64,000 nt of DNA, from positions 1 to 64,000 of the forward strand of contig URJZ01000007.1 of the NCBI GenBank assembly GCA_900548305.1, in the 5' to 3' direction. This DNA is from an uncultured Oscillospiraceae bacterium (GTDB lineage Bacteria > Bacillota > Clostridia > Oscillospirales > Acutalibacteraceae). The notes beneath the pieces are model-generated. The model saw only the letters and a list, made by a program, of their open reading frames with translations, searched no databases and had not been told where the DNA came from. A program made the translations under genes and the position numbers. The number at the start of each line of letters is the position of its first letter. Within the stretch, counting starts at the first letter, position 1. Positions 8,758-17,617 of the stretch are shown piece by piece.

Positions 8758-9687
8758 ATGTCATTTGCAGCAGATACTAAAAGTGAGCTTTGCAAACAAG
8801 TTTGCCTATATGACTGTTGTGCTAAAGCAGAATGTTACGGCATTTTATTGTTTGCAAAGCAGTTCTCATCTAGAAGTATTGCTTTTAGCACCGAACATAG
8901 AGAAACTGCTTTGCGCTTGGCGAATTTGATTACTGAGCAGACACAGGCGGTTGTAGATATCTCTGCAAAAATGACAAGACGAAATGGGCATCCCGTTACC
9001 AGCACTGTAACTGTACCCGATGAAGACCAAAGATTGGAGATACTACAGTACTTTGGTCACACAGGCAAAGAGGTTACGCTGAGAATCAATCATGATATGA
9101 TAAAATGGGAATGTTGTATGGCTGCATTTTTGCGTGGAGTTTTTTTATCTTGCGGTACTATAACCAATCCTGAGAAAGAATATCATGTGGAATTTGTAGT
9201 CCCTTATATGAATTTGGCAAATGATTTGCAGGATTTGCTTAAAAATATACAAGAGCTGGAATTACAGCCGGCTGTTACCAACCGAAAGGGTAGCTTTGTA
9301 GTATACATAAAGGGCAGCGAGGGAATTGAAAATTTACTAACATTTATGGGAGCGACCAATGCATCCATGAATTTTATGCAGGTAAAAATGTTCAAGGAAG
9401 TTCGTAACCAAGTGAACAGAAAAACCAACTTTGAAACAGCAAATATCGATAAGACCGTTTCTGCTTCTGCAAAACAAATTGCGGCAATCGAAACGATTAT
9501 ACATTCTGTTGGATTGCAGCAGCTTCCTGCGGATTTACAGGAGCTTGCTTCTTTGCGCTATGACAATCCGGAAATGTCATTGCGTGAGTTGGGCGAACAG
9601 CTTTCAGAGCCAATCAGCCGTTCCGGCATCAATCATCGCTTAAAGCGGATTATGGCATTTGCAGAAACCGTTGGAAAAAAGAACTAG
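8758..9687 (+). CDS. whiA: DNA-binding protein WhiA
   Basis: Homing-endonuclease-like protein; in actinobacteria it is a sporulation regulator, and in Firmicutes it affects chromosome segregation and cell division. 309 residues. N-terminal WhiA domain begins SFAADTKSELCKQ; a degenerate LAGLIDADG-like core includes AFLRGVFLSCGTI (about 122-134). The C-terminal helix-turn-helix is MSLRELGEQLSEPISRSGINHR. ATG with AAGGAG upstream, 13 bases after rapZ. Genes rapZ and whiA are coupled across Firmicutes. Confidence 0.95.
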   Translation: MSFAADTKSELCKQVCLYDCCAKAECYGILLFAKQFSSRSIAFSTEHRETALRLANLITEQTQAVVDISAKMTRRNGHPVTSTVTVPDEDQRLEILQYFGHTGKEVTLRINHDMIKWECCMAAFLRGVFLSCGTITNPEKEYHVEFVVPYMNLANDLQDLLKNIQELELQPAVTNRKGSFVVYIKGSEGIENLLTFMGATNASMNFMQVKMFKEVRNQVNRKTNFETANIDKTVSASAKQIAAIETIIHSVGLQQLPADLQELASLRYDNPEMSLRELGEQLSEPISRSGINHRLKRIMAFAETVGKKN

Positions 9688-9733
9688 AATGATATATTTT
9701 TAATATATTGTAGATGTTGGAAAGGAGGAAGCA

Positions 9734-12700
9734 ATGTCTGGTTTTGTACATTTGCATTTGCATACAGAATATAGTTTGTTGGATGGCGCTTGTCGTATCG
9801 ATCCTTTGATGGAACATTTAAAAGATATTGGACAAACGGCAGTTGCCATTACTGACCATGGCGTTATGTATGGTGTGATTGATTTTTACCGTGCTGCAAA
9901 AAAGCATGGAATCAAACCTATTATTGGTTGTGAAGTCTATGTGGCTCCACGCACTCGTTTTGATAAAGTGCATGAATTGGACGGCGAACAGCATCATCTG
10001 ATACTACTATGTAAGGACAACAAAGGTTATGAAAATTTAACTGCTTTGGTATCACAGGCTTGGACAGAAGGATTTTACAGCAAGCCTCGTGTGGATTTGG
10101 ATTTACTTGCTGCACATAGTGAAGGACTGATTGCCTCCTCTGCCTGCTTGGCAGGCGCTATTCCAAGAGCCTGTCGACGGGGGGATTATGAAGAAGCGAA
10201 GCGGCTTGCTTTGGTGTACAATGAAATTTTTGGACAAGACAATTTTTATATTGAACTGCAGGATCACGGCATTGAGGCTCAAAGAGAAATCAATCCTATG
10301 CTAATTCGTATTTCAGAGGAAACGGGAATTCCTTTGATTGCAACGAATGACAGTCATTATATTAAAAAATCAGACAGCCAAATGCATCACATTTTAATGT
10401 GTATCCAAACAAACCATACCGTAGAAGATGACAACCGTATGGAATTTGCTTCCGATGAATTTTATGTAAAAACGGAAGAAGAGATGAGAGCTTTGTTTCC
10501 GGAACATCCTGAAGCATTTGACAATACTGTAAAAATTGCGGAACGATGTAATGTAGAGTTTGAATTCGGAAATACAAAGCTGCCAAATTATGATACGCCA
10601 AATGGTCAGGATAATGTGGAATACTTCAGAACTAAATGTTATGAAGGACTTTACCGTCATTATGGAACTCAACCGGATCAGGCTTTAATAGACAGACTGG
10701 AATTTGAGTTAAACACCATTATTAAAATGGGATATGTGAATTACTATTTAATTGTTTTCGACTTTATCGATTATGCAAAATCTGTCGATATTCCTGTAGG
10801 GCCGGGAAGAGGCTCCGGTGCAGGCAGTTTGGCTGCTTATTGTTTGGGGATTACAGGTATTGACCCAATCCGTTACAATTTGCTGTTTGAACGTTTTTTA
10901 AATCCGGAACGTGTGAGTATGCCGGACTTTGATATTGATTTCAGCGATGAACGAAGACAGGAAATGATCGATTATGTAGTACGCCGCTATGGTGAAGACC
11001 ATGTAGCTCAGATTATTACATTTGGCACCATGGCTGCTCGTGGTTCTATTCGTGATGTTGGCAGGGTAATGGCAATCCCATATGCAAAGGTGGATTCTGT
11101 TGCAAAGTTAGTTCCAATGGAGTTAAACATTACGTTAGACCGTGCATTGAATATTTCCCATGATTTAAAAAATTTATATGATTCAGACCCGCAGGTAAAA
11201 GAACTGATTGACATGGCGAAAAAATTGGAAGGCATGCCCAGAAATGCTTCTACACACGCCGCGGGTGTTGTCATTACTGACCAACCGGTATGTAAATATG
11301 TGCCGCTTGCTAAAAATAATGATGCAGTTGTAACACAGTTTACCATGACAACTTTGGAAGAGTTGGGACTGCTCAAAATGGACTTTTTGGGATTGCGCAA
11401 TCTATCTATTATTCAAAATGCGGAACTACAGATTAGAAAACAAAAGTCGGATTTTTCGATTGAAACGATCCCTATGGACGATAAAAAAACATTTGCAATG
11501 ATTGCGTCCGGCGCAACAGAAGGTGTGTTCCAGTTTGAATCAGCTGGTATGAAAAGTATGATTGTGCAGTTAAAGCCTGTCAGTATTGAAGATTTAATTG
11601 CAGTTATTTCTCTATATCGCCCGGGCCCTATGGATTCTATTCCAAAATATATAGAAAATAGACATAATCCCTCTAAGGTGCGCTACAAACATCCGCTTTT
11701 GAAAGATATTTTAGATGTTACATATGGCTGCATTGTTTATCAAGAACAAGTAATGCAAATTTTTCGTACTTTGGCTGGTTATTCTCTTGGAAGAGCAGAT
11801 ATTGTACGTCGTGCTATGTCAAAGAAAAAAGCGGATGTCATGGAGAAAGAACGTAAAATCTTTATTTATGGACTGCAAAATGAAGATGGAAGCTGGGAAG
11901 TAGACGGCTGTATCAATCGTGGTGTAGATGAGCAAACAGCGATATCTATTTTTCATGAAATGGAAAGCTTTGCTTCCTATGCTTTTAATAAATCCCATGC
12001 TGCTGCATACGCGGTACTTTCTTACCAGACTGCTTGGTTAAAATGCCATTATCCCAAAGAGTATATGGCGGCTTTGCTTACCAGTGTATTGGACAATGCC
12101 AATAAAGTTGCTATTTATACTGCAGAATGCAACCGTTTGGGCATTCGTGTATTGCCGCCCCATGTGAATACCAGTGAAACAGGTTTTACCGCTGTAGGAA
12201 ATGATATTCGTTTTGGTTTGTTGGCAGTAAAAAATTTAGGTCGTGGATTTATCGACCGTATGATAGAAGAACGCACCAGAAAAGGGAAGTTTTCCAGCTT
12301 TTATTCTTTTTGTAAACGTATGTATGGACAAGACTTAAATCGCCGTGCGCTGGAAAGTTTGATTAAGTGCGGTGCTTTGGATGATTTAGGTTGTAATCGC
12401 AGACAAATGTTAGCTTCCGTTACAATGATTTTGGATACACTGGAAGCGGATAAAAGAAAAAATGTAGAAGGTCAAATCGGATTTTTTGATGTGCTTCAAA
12501 CAGACGGTCCTTCGGTAGAAGAGTTTGTGCCTGAACCCATGCCGGATATCACTCAGAGTGAAAAACTGATTATGGAAAAAGAAGTAACCGGCATGTACTT
12601 GTCTGGGCATCCCATGTCAGAATATTTACCTGTGTACGACAAAATAGGGGCACGTAAAATAGGGGACATTTTGGAAGATATAAAAGAGCAAACAGGTATA

Positions 12701-13228
12701 TACCATGATGGTGATACCATAACGTTACTTGGGGTATTTACTTCTGTAAAAACCAAAATAACCAAGAATAACAGCACGATGGCATTTGCTATGCTGGAGG
12801 ATATTTATGGTTCTATGGAATTATTGCTATTTCCGAAGGTGTTAGCGCAATATTCACATTTGATTACAGAGGGGAATATTGTTCGTGTAGTAGGAAGATT
12901 AAGCACTTCAGAAGAACAAGATACCAAACTGATTTGTGAAGCTGTTTTTGAAGCCCCGGACAAAAACGGAGAAACAGCGCAGTTATCGAGAGAGAGAAAG
13001 AATCCTCCGGGTCTATATTTGAAGGTAAGTAACAAAGAGGATATGGCATATAAAAAAGCGATGCAATATATTGCAATATTTGATGGTACAATGCCGTTAC
13101 ATATTTATTTTAAAGATGAGAAAAAGTTATTTCACGCTCCTATGTCTCAGTGTGTTGATATAAATCAACCATTGGTGAATGCGTTGAAAGATGTATTGGG
13201 CGAAGAAAATATTGCTGTAGTGAAGTGA
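9734..13228 (+). CDS. dnaE: DNA polymerase III subunit alpha (DnaE)
   Basis: Replicative polymerase subunit; in low-GC Gram-positives DnaE works with PolC and extends RNA primers. 1164 residues. N-terminal PHP domain (HLHTEYSLLDGA), polymerase core with VGPGRGSGAGS and the catalytic aspartates in MPDFDIDFSDERR, the FNKSHAAAYA motif, tandem helix-hairpin-helix, then an OB-fold near 1000-1070 (ITLLGVFTSVKTKITKNN). ATG with GGAGG upstream. It sits after whiA and before pfkA, an order common in Firmicutes. Full length, no frameshift. Confidence 0.97.
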   Translation: MSGFVHLHLHTEYSLLDGACRIDPLMEHLKDIGQTAVAITDHGVMYGVIDFYRAAKKHGIKPIIGCEVYVAPRTRFDKVHELDGEQHHLILLCKDNKGYENLTALVSQAWTEGFYSKPRVDLDLLAAHSEGLIASSACLAGAIPRACRRGDYEEAKRLALVYNEIFGQDNFYIELQDHGIEAQREINPMLIRISEETGIPLIATNDSHYIKKSDSQMHHILMCIQTNHTVEDDNRMEFASDEFYVKTEEEMRALFPEHPEAFDNTVKIAERCNVEFEFGNTKLPNYDTPNGQDNVEYFRTKCYEGLYRHYGTQPDQALIDRLEFELNTIIKMGYVNYYLIVFDFIDYAKSVDIPVGPGRGSGAGSLAAYCLGITGIDPIRYNLLFERFLNPERVSMPDFDIDFSDERRQEMIDYVVRRYGEDHVAQIITFGTMAARGSIRDVGRVMAIPYAKVDSVAKLVPMELNITLDRALNISHDLKNLYDSDPQVKELIDMAKKLEGMPRNASTHAAGVVITDQPVCKYVPLAKNNDAVVTQFTMTTLEELGLLKMDFLGLRNLSIIQNAELQIRKQKSDFSIETIPMDDKKTFAMIASGATEGVFQFESAGMKSMIVQLKPVSIEDLIAVISLYRPGPMDSIPKYIENRHNPSKVRYKHPLLKDILDVTYGCIVYQEQVMQIFRTLAGYSLGRADIVRRAMSKKKADVMEKERKIFIYGLQNEDGSWEVDGCINRGVDEQTAISIFHEMESFASYAFNKSHAAAYAVLSYQTAWLKCHYPKEYMAALLTSVLDNANKVAIYTAECNRLGIRVLPPHVNTSETGFTAVGNDIRFGLLAVKNLGRGFIDRMIEERTRKGKFSSFYSFCKRMYGQDLNRRALESLIKCGALDDLGCNRRQMLASVTMILDTLEADKRKNVEGQIGFFDVLQTDGPSVEEFVPEPMPDITQSEKLIMEKEVTGMYLSGHPMSEYLPVYDKIGARKIGDILEDIKEQTGIYHDGDTITLLGVFTSVKTKITKNNSTMAFAMLEDIYGSMELLLFPKVLAQYSHLITEGNIVRVVGRLSTSEEQDTKLICEAVFEAPDKNGETAQLSRERKNPPGLYLKVSNKEDMAYKKAMQYIAIFDGTMPLHIYFKDEKKLFHAPMSQCVDINQPLVNALKDVLGEENIAVVK

Positions 13229-13273
13229 ACATTCTGTTCATACGATATATCAAACAGTAAAGGATGAATGATT

Positions 13274-14242
13274 ATGGAACAAAAAACCATTGCGGTGCTA
13301 ACTAGCGGTGGAGACGCACCTGGTATGAATGCAGCAGTACGTGCTGTTGTACGTACTGCGATTGCAAATAACATGCGTGTGATGGGAGTTCGCCGTGGAT
13401 ATGATGGCTTGATTCATGGTGACATATTTCCCATGAATTTGAGAAGTGTTTCGGATATTATTCAAAATGGCGGAACCGCTTTATTCACTGCAAGAAGTCC
13501 TGCTTTTATGACGGAAGAAGGAAAAAAGCAAGCCGTCGATACATGTGAAAAGTTTGATATTAATGGAATTGTTGTTATTGGTGGAGATGGTTCTTTTCGT
13601 GGAGCAAAGGCTTTATGTGAAAAGGGAATCCCTTGTGTAGCGATTCCCGGAACGATAGATAACGATATTGCTTGTACAGATTACACTATTGGATTTGATA
13701 CAGCTATGAATACAGCGGTTGAAATGGTGGATCGGTTACGCGATACAACGGAGTCACACAATCGCTGCAGTGTTGTAGAAGTCATGGGGAGAAGATGCGG
13801 AGATATTGCTTTAGAAACCGGAATTGCGGTAGGTGCTACCTGTATTTTGGTTCCAGAAATTGCTTATGATTTTGAGCGCGATATTCTGAGTAGAATGGAA
13901 TTTACCAGTAAAACAGGAAAACATCATTTTATTGTGGTGGTTGCTGAAGGTGTAGGCCATGTATCTGACATTGCAAAGCAAATAGAAGCACATACAGGCA
14001 TCGAAACACGCCCTACAGTCTTGGGACATGTGCAGCGAGGCGGTTCACCTACCCTACGAGATCGTGTAGTAGCAAGCCAGATGGGATATCACGCAGTAAA
14101 ATTGCTGCATGAGGGAATATCCGGCAGAGTAGTTGTAATGAAGGATAATAAAATAACTGACTTAGATATGGCACAGGCACTGGAAATGAAACGTCCGTTT
14201 GATGATGAATTGTATCATATTGCAATGACAATTTCTATTTAA
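13274..14242 (+). CDS. pfkA: 6-phosphofructokinase (ATP-dependent)
   Basis: Phosphorylates fructose 6-phosphate to the 1,6-bisphosphate, the control point of glycolysis. 322 residues from the second ATG (13274); an ATG two codons earlier (13268) is possible, with AAAGGA upstream of both. ATP site LTSGGDAPGMN, catalytic PGTIDNDI, substrate MGRRCGDIAL and effector-site residues are intact, matching bacterial PfkA of about 320 residues. Last gene of the forward cluster; directly follows dnaE and ends before a terminator. Confidence 0.97.
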   Translation: MEQKTIAVLTSGGDAPGMNAAVRAVVRTAIANNMRVMGVRRGYDGLIHGDIFPMNLRSVSDIIQNGGTALFTARSPAFMTEEGKKQAVDTCEKFDINGIVVIGGDGSFRGAKALCEKGIPCVAIPGTIDNDIACTDYTIGFDTAMNTAVEMVDRLRDTTESHNRCSVVEVMGRRCGDIALETGIAVGATCILVPEIAYDFERDILSRMEFTSKTGKHHFIVVVAEGVGHVSDIAKQIEAHTGIETRPTVLGHVQRGGSPTLRDRVVASQMGYHAVKLLHEGISGRVVVMKDNKITDLDMAQALEMKRPFDDELYHIAMTISI

Positions 14243-14327
14243 TCTGCTTTCAAATATAGAATTGGTTATTTATATTTAGTATTCTATTGCAGATATCAGA
14301 TTTTGTATATTCGCAATAAATCAGCCC

Positions 14328-14366
14328 AAACTCTTAGTACAGTAATACTTTGCTAAGAGTTTTTAT
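14328..14366 (+). terminator. Intrinsic terminator after pfkA
   Basis: Stem AAACTCTTAG/CTAAGAGTTT with about 15-base loop and T tract. Confidence 0.85.
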
Positions 14367-14387
14367 TTTTAGAAAGGAGGTACAGAG

Positions 14388-15368
14388 TTGACATATGTTT
14401 TATTAATTATAGGATTTGTATTTTTAGTAAAAGGAGCAGATTTCTTTGTGAGCGGTAGTTCTGCTATAGCTCGTTTTTTCAAAATTCCGAGTTTTATCAT
14501 TGGGTTGACAATTGTTGCGTTTGGAACAAGTGCTCCTGAGGCAGCAGTTAGTATTACAGCAGCCTTCAAAGGTCAAAATGACATTGCATTAGGTAACGTT
14601 GTTGGATCAAATATATTTAACTTGCTTGTGGTGGTTGGTGTTTGTGCTTTAATAAAACCAATTGGTGTGAAAACATCTATTTTAGCAAAAGAATTTCCAT
14701 TCTCCATTCTAGCTACGGTTGCATTACTGTTAATGGGTCTGGATGTATTTTTTGGCGGTGGAGATTCGAATATATTGTCCCGTAATGAAGGATGGGTATT
14801 AATTCTATTTTTTTGTATTTTTGTATTTATGCTGGTCACCTCTGCATTATCTGCAAGAAAGTCAGGAGAGATTGTTGATTTAGCAGATGATGCCCAGTCC
14901 GAAGAATCCTCTAAAAAGAAGCAGCCGCTTTGGAAAAGCATTCTACTGGCAGTAGTTGGTCTGGCAGGTATTATTGGGGGAGGACAGCTGGTTGTTAATT
15001 CAGCAAGAGAAATTGCCCTTTCATTTGGCATCAGTGAAAGTTTAATTGGCTTGACTATCGTTGCCATTGGAACATCTTTGCCGGAATTGGTTACCAGTAT
15101 TGTGGCTGCCACAAAGGGAGAAAGCGATATTGCAATTGGTAATGTAGTCGGCTCTAATATCTTTAATATTTTATTTGTATTAGCATTGTCTGCCGCAATT
15201 CATCCAGTTTCATTTGACCTCAATGCATTGATCGATTTGGGAATTTTAATTGCAGTTTCTTTGCTTACCTATGTATTTGCGATTGCTAAAAAAGGAGTAA
15301 ATCGTATTGAGGGCGGCATTATGGTTTCATTATATATAGGATATATGGTGTATATCATATTAAGATAG
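14388..15368 (+). CDS. Calcium/sodium antiporter (CaCA superfamily, YrbG-like)
   Basis: Membrane antiporter exchanging Ca2+ against Na+ or H+. 326 residues with about ten transmembrane segments in two inverted repeats. Each carries the alpha-repeat signature: GTSAPEAAVS (about 45-54) with GNVVGSNIFN, and GTSLPELVTS (about 228-237) with GNVVGSNIFN again. A charged cytoplasmic loop (about 155-180) separates the halves. TTG start with AAAGGAGG seven bases upstream; no ATG fits. Monocistronic between two terminators. Ion specificity is family-level inference. Confidence 0.92.
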   Translation: MTYVLLIIGFVFLVKGADFFVSGSSAIARFFKIPSFIIGLTIVAFGTSAPEAAVSITAAFKGQNDIALGNVVGSNIFNLLVVVGVCALIKPIGVKTSILAKEFPFSILATVALLLMGLDVFFGGGDSNILSRNEGWVLILFFCIFVFMLVTSALSARKSGEIVDLADDAQSEESSKKKQPLWKSILLAVVGLAGIIGGGQLVVNSAREIALSFGISESLIGLTIVAIGTSLPELVTSIVAATKGESDIAIGNVVGSNIFNILFVLALSAAIHPVSFDLNALIDLGILIAVSLLTYVFAIAKKGVNRIEGGIMVSLYIGYMVYIILR

Positions 15369-15399
15369 AAAAGGTATCGGGTTATCCCGATACCTTTTT
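15369..15399. terminator. Intrinsic terminator (both directions)
   Basis: Perfect stem GGTATCGGG/CCCGATACC with TTA-containing loop, flanked by A and T runs. Confidence 0.9.
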
Positions 15400-15470
15400 G
15401 TTTTAAAAAGTACACTTCATAAGCATAAAATACCAAATATATGTATATGGTATTTTATGGGGGAATGTAT

Positions 15471-16208
15471 ATGAAATATTTGGTATTAACAAGACGTAGG
15501 ATGCTCACCATATGTGCTTGTGTTGTAGTGTGCTGTTTAGCAGTGGTATTTTCCATAACAGGAATTCAGGCAGTACAAACTGCCTATGTACAAAAAGTAC
15601 CGGTTTATTCTGTTCCAACCCCGGATAAACAAGTGGCTTTGACCTTTAATTGCGCTTGGGATATTGACCATACGGATGAATATGTTGAAATACTGCAAAA
15701 TTATCAAGTAGAAGCCACCTTTTTTGTTACAGGTGTGTGGGCAGAAAAATACACAAATGCTGTAAATCAAATTTCAGAGGCCAGTTATGAAATTGGAAAT
15801 CTAGGGAATACCTATGAAAGAATTCCGCAGCTGTCTCAAGCGGATATGATGTCAAATTTAATGCAGTGTAATGAAACGTTGAAAAAAATCACATCAAAAA
15901 CTCCTAAATTATTTCGTCCGCCTTATGGAGATTATAATGCTTTGTTATTGGATACTGTAAATACATTAGAAATGCAGACAGTGCAATGGGATATTGATAG
16001 CTTTGACCAGCACAATATAACAGTACAGGAGATTGCTGACAAAATTATGAAAGAAGTAAAAAGTGGCTCCATTATTCTTCTTCATAATCGTTCTGATTTA
16101 ACTTTGGAGGCGCTACCTTATGTGATACAGATGCTGCAAAGTGAAGGATATGAGATTATCTCAGTCTCCCAGCTTATGAGAAATGCGACTCAAATGCAAA
16201 GTGAATAG
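15471..16208 (+). CDS. PdaB-like polysaccharide deacetylase homologue, probably inactive
   Basis: NodB-homology protein of the sporulation PdaB group: N-terminal membrane anchor (about 10-30), then a NodB barrel (about 55-240). Active members use an Asp-His-His metal site to deacetylate peptidoglycan sugars. Here the first motif is TFNCAWD where Asp is expected after TF. The second, normally NHS-x-TH, reads GNLGNTY, so both metal-binding His are gone. RPPYGDY, WDIDSFD and IILLHNR are retained. This looks like a pseudoenzyme with an intact fold. ATG 15471 has GGGGGA six bases upstream; earlier in-frame ATGs lack one. Regulation unknown; single-gene unit. Confidence 0.85.
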   Translation: MKYLVLTRRRMLTICACVVVCCLAVVFSITGIQAVQTAYVQKVPVYSVPTPDKQVALTFNCAWDIDHTDEYVEILQNYQVEATFFVTGVWAEKYTNAVNQISEASYEIGNLGNTYERIPQLSQADMMSNLMQCNETLKKITSKTPKLFRPPYGDYNALLLDTVNTLEMQTVQWDIDSFDQHNITVQEIADKIMKEVKSGSIILLHNRSDLTLEALPYVIQMLQSEGYEIISVSQLMRNATQMQSE

Positions 16209-16213
16209 TTGAA

Positions 16214-16243
16214 AAATAGCACTGAGTGATAGTGCTATTTTTA
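16214..16243 (+). terminator. Intrinsic terminator after the PdaB-like gene
   Basis: Stem AAATAGCACT/AGTGCTATTT, seven-base loop, T-rich tail. Confidence 0.88.
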
Positions 16244-16316
16244 TTTTGTTAGAAAAGTTTGGTACATATTTTTCTAAATTTTATAAATAATAAAGTTTAG
16301 ATTGAGAGGGGAGAAT

Positions 16317-16862
16317 ATGTGCATGATTCCAATTTATATTTTTGGAAATGATGAAGATGAAACTTTAGGTCAAATTATAAAAAAAGCCATATCACCTTTT
16401 GGCACCACTGTTTACAACAGAGATACACATTCGAACGAGAATAATAATCATTGCAACTTTTGGATTAAAGAACAGAAAGATTGCTCCAACTTAAATAATT
16501 CAATTGGAATTGCTGTTTTTAAAAAAAGTTTTATACCTAAAGAGTCAGTGATATTACCAGCCGGTTGGATTGCCATAATAGATTCTAATCATGACAAGTT
16601 AAAAAAGCAATTTTGTAAAACAAGACAAATTGTTATCACTTGCGGTACAAAAGTAACGGATACATTTAGTATATCTAGTTTAGATGAAAATCAAGCATCC
16701 ATTAGTTTGCAGAGAACTTTAATCGCAATCGATGGTACTGTGATAGAACCTTGTGAAATTACAATGCATATAACGAGACCGTATCATCCCAATAAAATTT
16801 TGCCTGTTGCAGCTGTTTTGCTGTTATCAGGTATCCAATGGGACACTGTTTTCTCAGTTTGA
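16317..16862 (+). CDS. Hypothetical protein of unknown family
   Basis: About 181 residues with no recognised domain. Begins MCMIPIYIFGNDEDETLG, has several Cys (including VITCGTKVTD near 105-115) and ends in a hydrophobic segment PVAAVLLLSGIQW. The run CGTKVTDTFSISSLDEN followed by VIEPCEITMHI loosely recalls the strand pattern of Mur-ligase central domains after the nucleotide site, but there is no P-loop, so this is only a resemblance. ATG 16317 sits close behind AGGGGAG; ATG 16323 is an alternative. It lies between a spore-cortex-type protein and a SASP, so a sporulation-linked role is possible but unproven. Confidence 0.7.
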   Translation: MCMIPIYIFGNDEDETLGQIIKKAISPFGTTVYNRDTHSNENNNHCNFWIKEQKDCSNLNNSIGIAVFKKSFIPKESVILPAGWIAIIDSNHDKLKKQFCKTRQIVITCGTKVTDTFSISSLDENQASISLQRTLIAIDGTVIEPCEITMHITRPYHPNKILPVAAVLLLSGIQWDTVFSV

Positions 16863-16879
16863 AATTTCCAAAAATTGTT

Positions 16880-16909
16880 TGTATATTAAAAAATAATACG
16901 TTCATAATA
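16880..16909 (+). promoter_or_regulatory. Forespore (sigma-G/F-like) promoter of the SASP gene
   Basis: TGTATA (16880-16885), 17-nt spacer, CATAATA (16903-16909). This fits the SigG pattern (TGNATA, 17-18 bp, CATNNTA) known for ssp genes. Assignment by consensus only. Confidence 0.55.
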
Positions 16910-16967
16910 GTAAGGCAAACGCAAATAAAAAGTTTGAAAAATAAAAGAAAAAAGGAGTGCTTATACT

Positions 16968-17159
16968 ATGTCTAAGAATAAAATTGTTGTTCCAGAAGCA
17001 AGAGAGGCTATGGATCGCTTTAAAATGGAGGCTGCTGCTGAAGTTGGTGTAAACCTAAAACAAGGTTATAACGGTGACTTAACTTCTAAACAAGCCGGTT
17101 CTGTTGGCGGTCAAATGGTTAAAAAAATGATCGAGCAATACGAACAAAGTGCAAAATAA
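16968..17159 (+). CDS. Small acid-soluble spore protein, alpha/beta type
   Basis: DNA-binding protein that coats and protects spore DNA and is degraded by Gpr protease at germination. 63 residues. Both signature blocks are present: the N-terminal block with the Gpr cleavage-like KMEAAAEVGV, and the C-terminal DLTSKQAGSVGGQMVKKMI. ATG with AAAGGAG upstream. A forespore-type promoter precedes it and a strong terminator follows. It is good evidence that the organism sporulates. Confidence 0.95.
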   Translation: MSKNKIVVPEAREAMDRFKMEAAAEVGVNLKQGYNGDLTSKQAGSVGGQMVKKMIEQYEQSAK

Positions 17160-17174
17160 GTTTTGTTGCAATAA

Positions 17175-17207
17175 AAAAGACGGTATCAAATTGATACCGT
17201 CTTTTCA
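17175..17207 (+). terminator. Intrinsic terminator after the SASP gene
   Basis: 13-bp stem AAAAGACGGTATC/GATACCGTCTTTT with five-base loop. Confidence 0.92.
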
Positions 17208-17338
17208 TATTGAGATATTTCTGTTAGACCAAATGATAGGTTGTTTAGAATCAAAAATTTATTGACCATGCAGATACGTATTCAAGAGTTTTAAATCTTC
17301 AATAGTTTTCATACGGATGTAACAAAAATATAATTTAT

Positions 17339-17422
17339 ATGTGGGGAACCATCATGTTACTTTTTGCAATAGGTCTTGTTGGCTTTACTATTTTTTCCGT
17401 TAAGAAAAAGAATCATTTCTAA
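17339..17422 (+). CDS. Possible 27-residue membrane peptide
   Basis: ATG frame with one hydrophobic segment (IMLLFAIGLVGFTIF) and a basic tail (KKKNHF); an internal ATG at 17354 has weak GGGG upstream. It resembles small sporulation or toxin-like membrane peptides in shape only. Otherwise the 410 bases before htpG hold only the SASP terminator and the htpG control region. Confidence 0.25.
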   Translation: MWGTIMLLFAIGLVGFTIFSVKKKNHF

Positions 17423-17526
17423 TTAGAAAAATATCAGTTGCTTTTAGTTGATATTTTTTATTTTTTATATAAAAGCCCAATTTAAAACAGCTATTTTTTA
17501 AGAGAAAGTAAATTTTACCAAAGGAC

Positions 17527-17555
17527 TTGTATTTTTTCCAAAAATCGTATACAAT
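17527..17555 (+). promoter_or_regulatory. htpG promoter
   Basis: TTGTAT (17527-17532), 17-nt spacer, TACAAT (17550-17555). The CIRCE operator begins 11 bases after the -10, covering the predicted start of transcription. Confidence 0.75.
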
Positions 17556-17565
17556 AATAAAAAGA

Positions 17566-17592
17566 TTAGCACTCGTTAATGTTGAGTGCTAA
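17566..17592 (+). promoter_or_regulatory. CIRCE operator (HrcA binding site)
   Basis: Perfect TTAGCACTC-N9-GAGTGCTAA, the canonical HrcA operator. It predicts HrcA repression of htpG, relieved on heat shock. In B. subtilis htpG is not a CIRCE gene, so this wiring differs from that model. Confidence 0.97.
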
Positions 17593-17617
17593 AATATGAT
17601 GTAAGAGGGATCAGACT

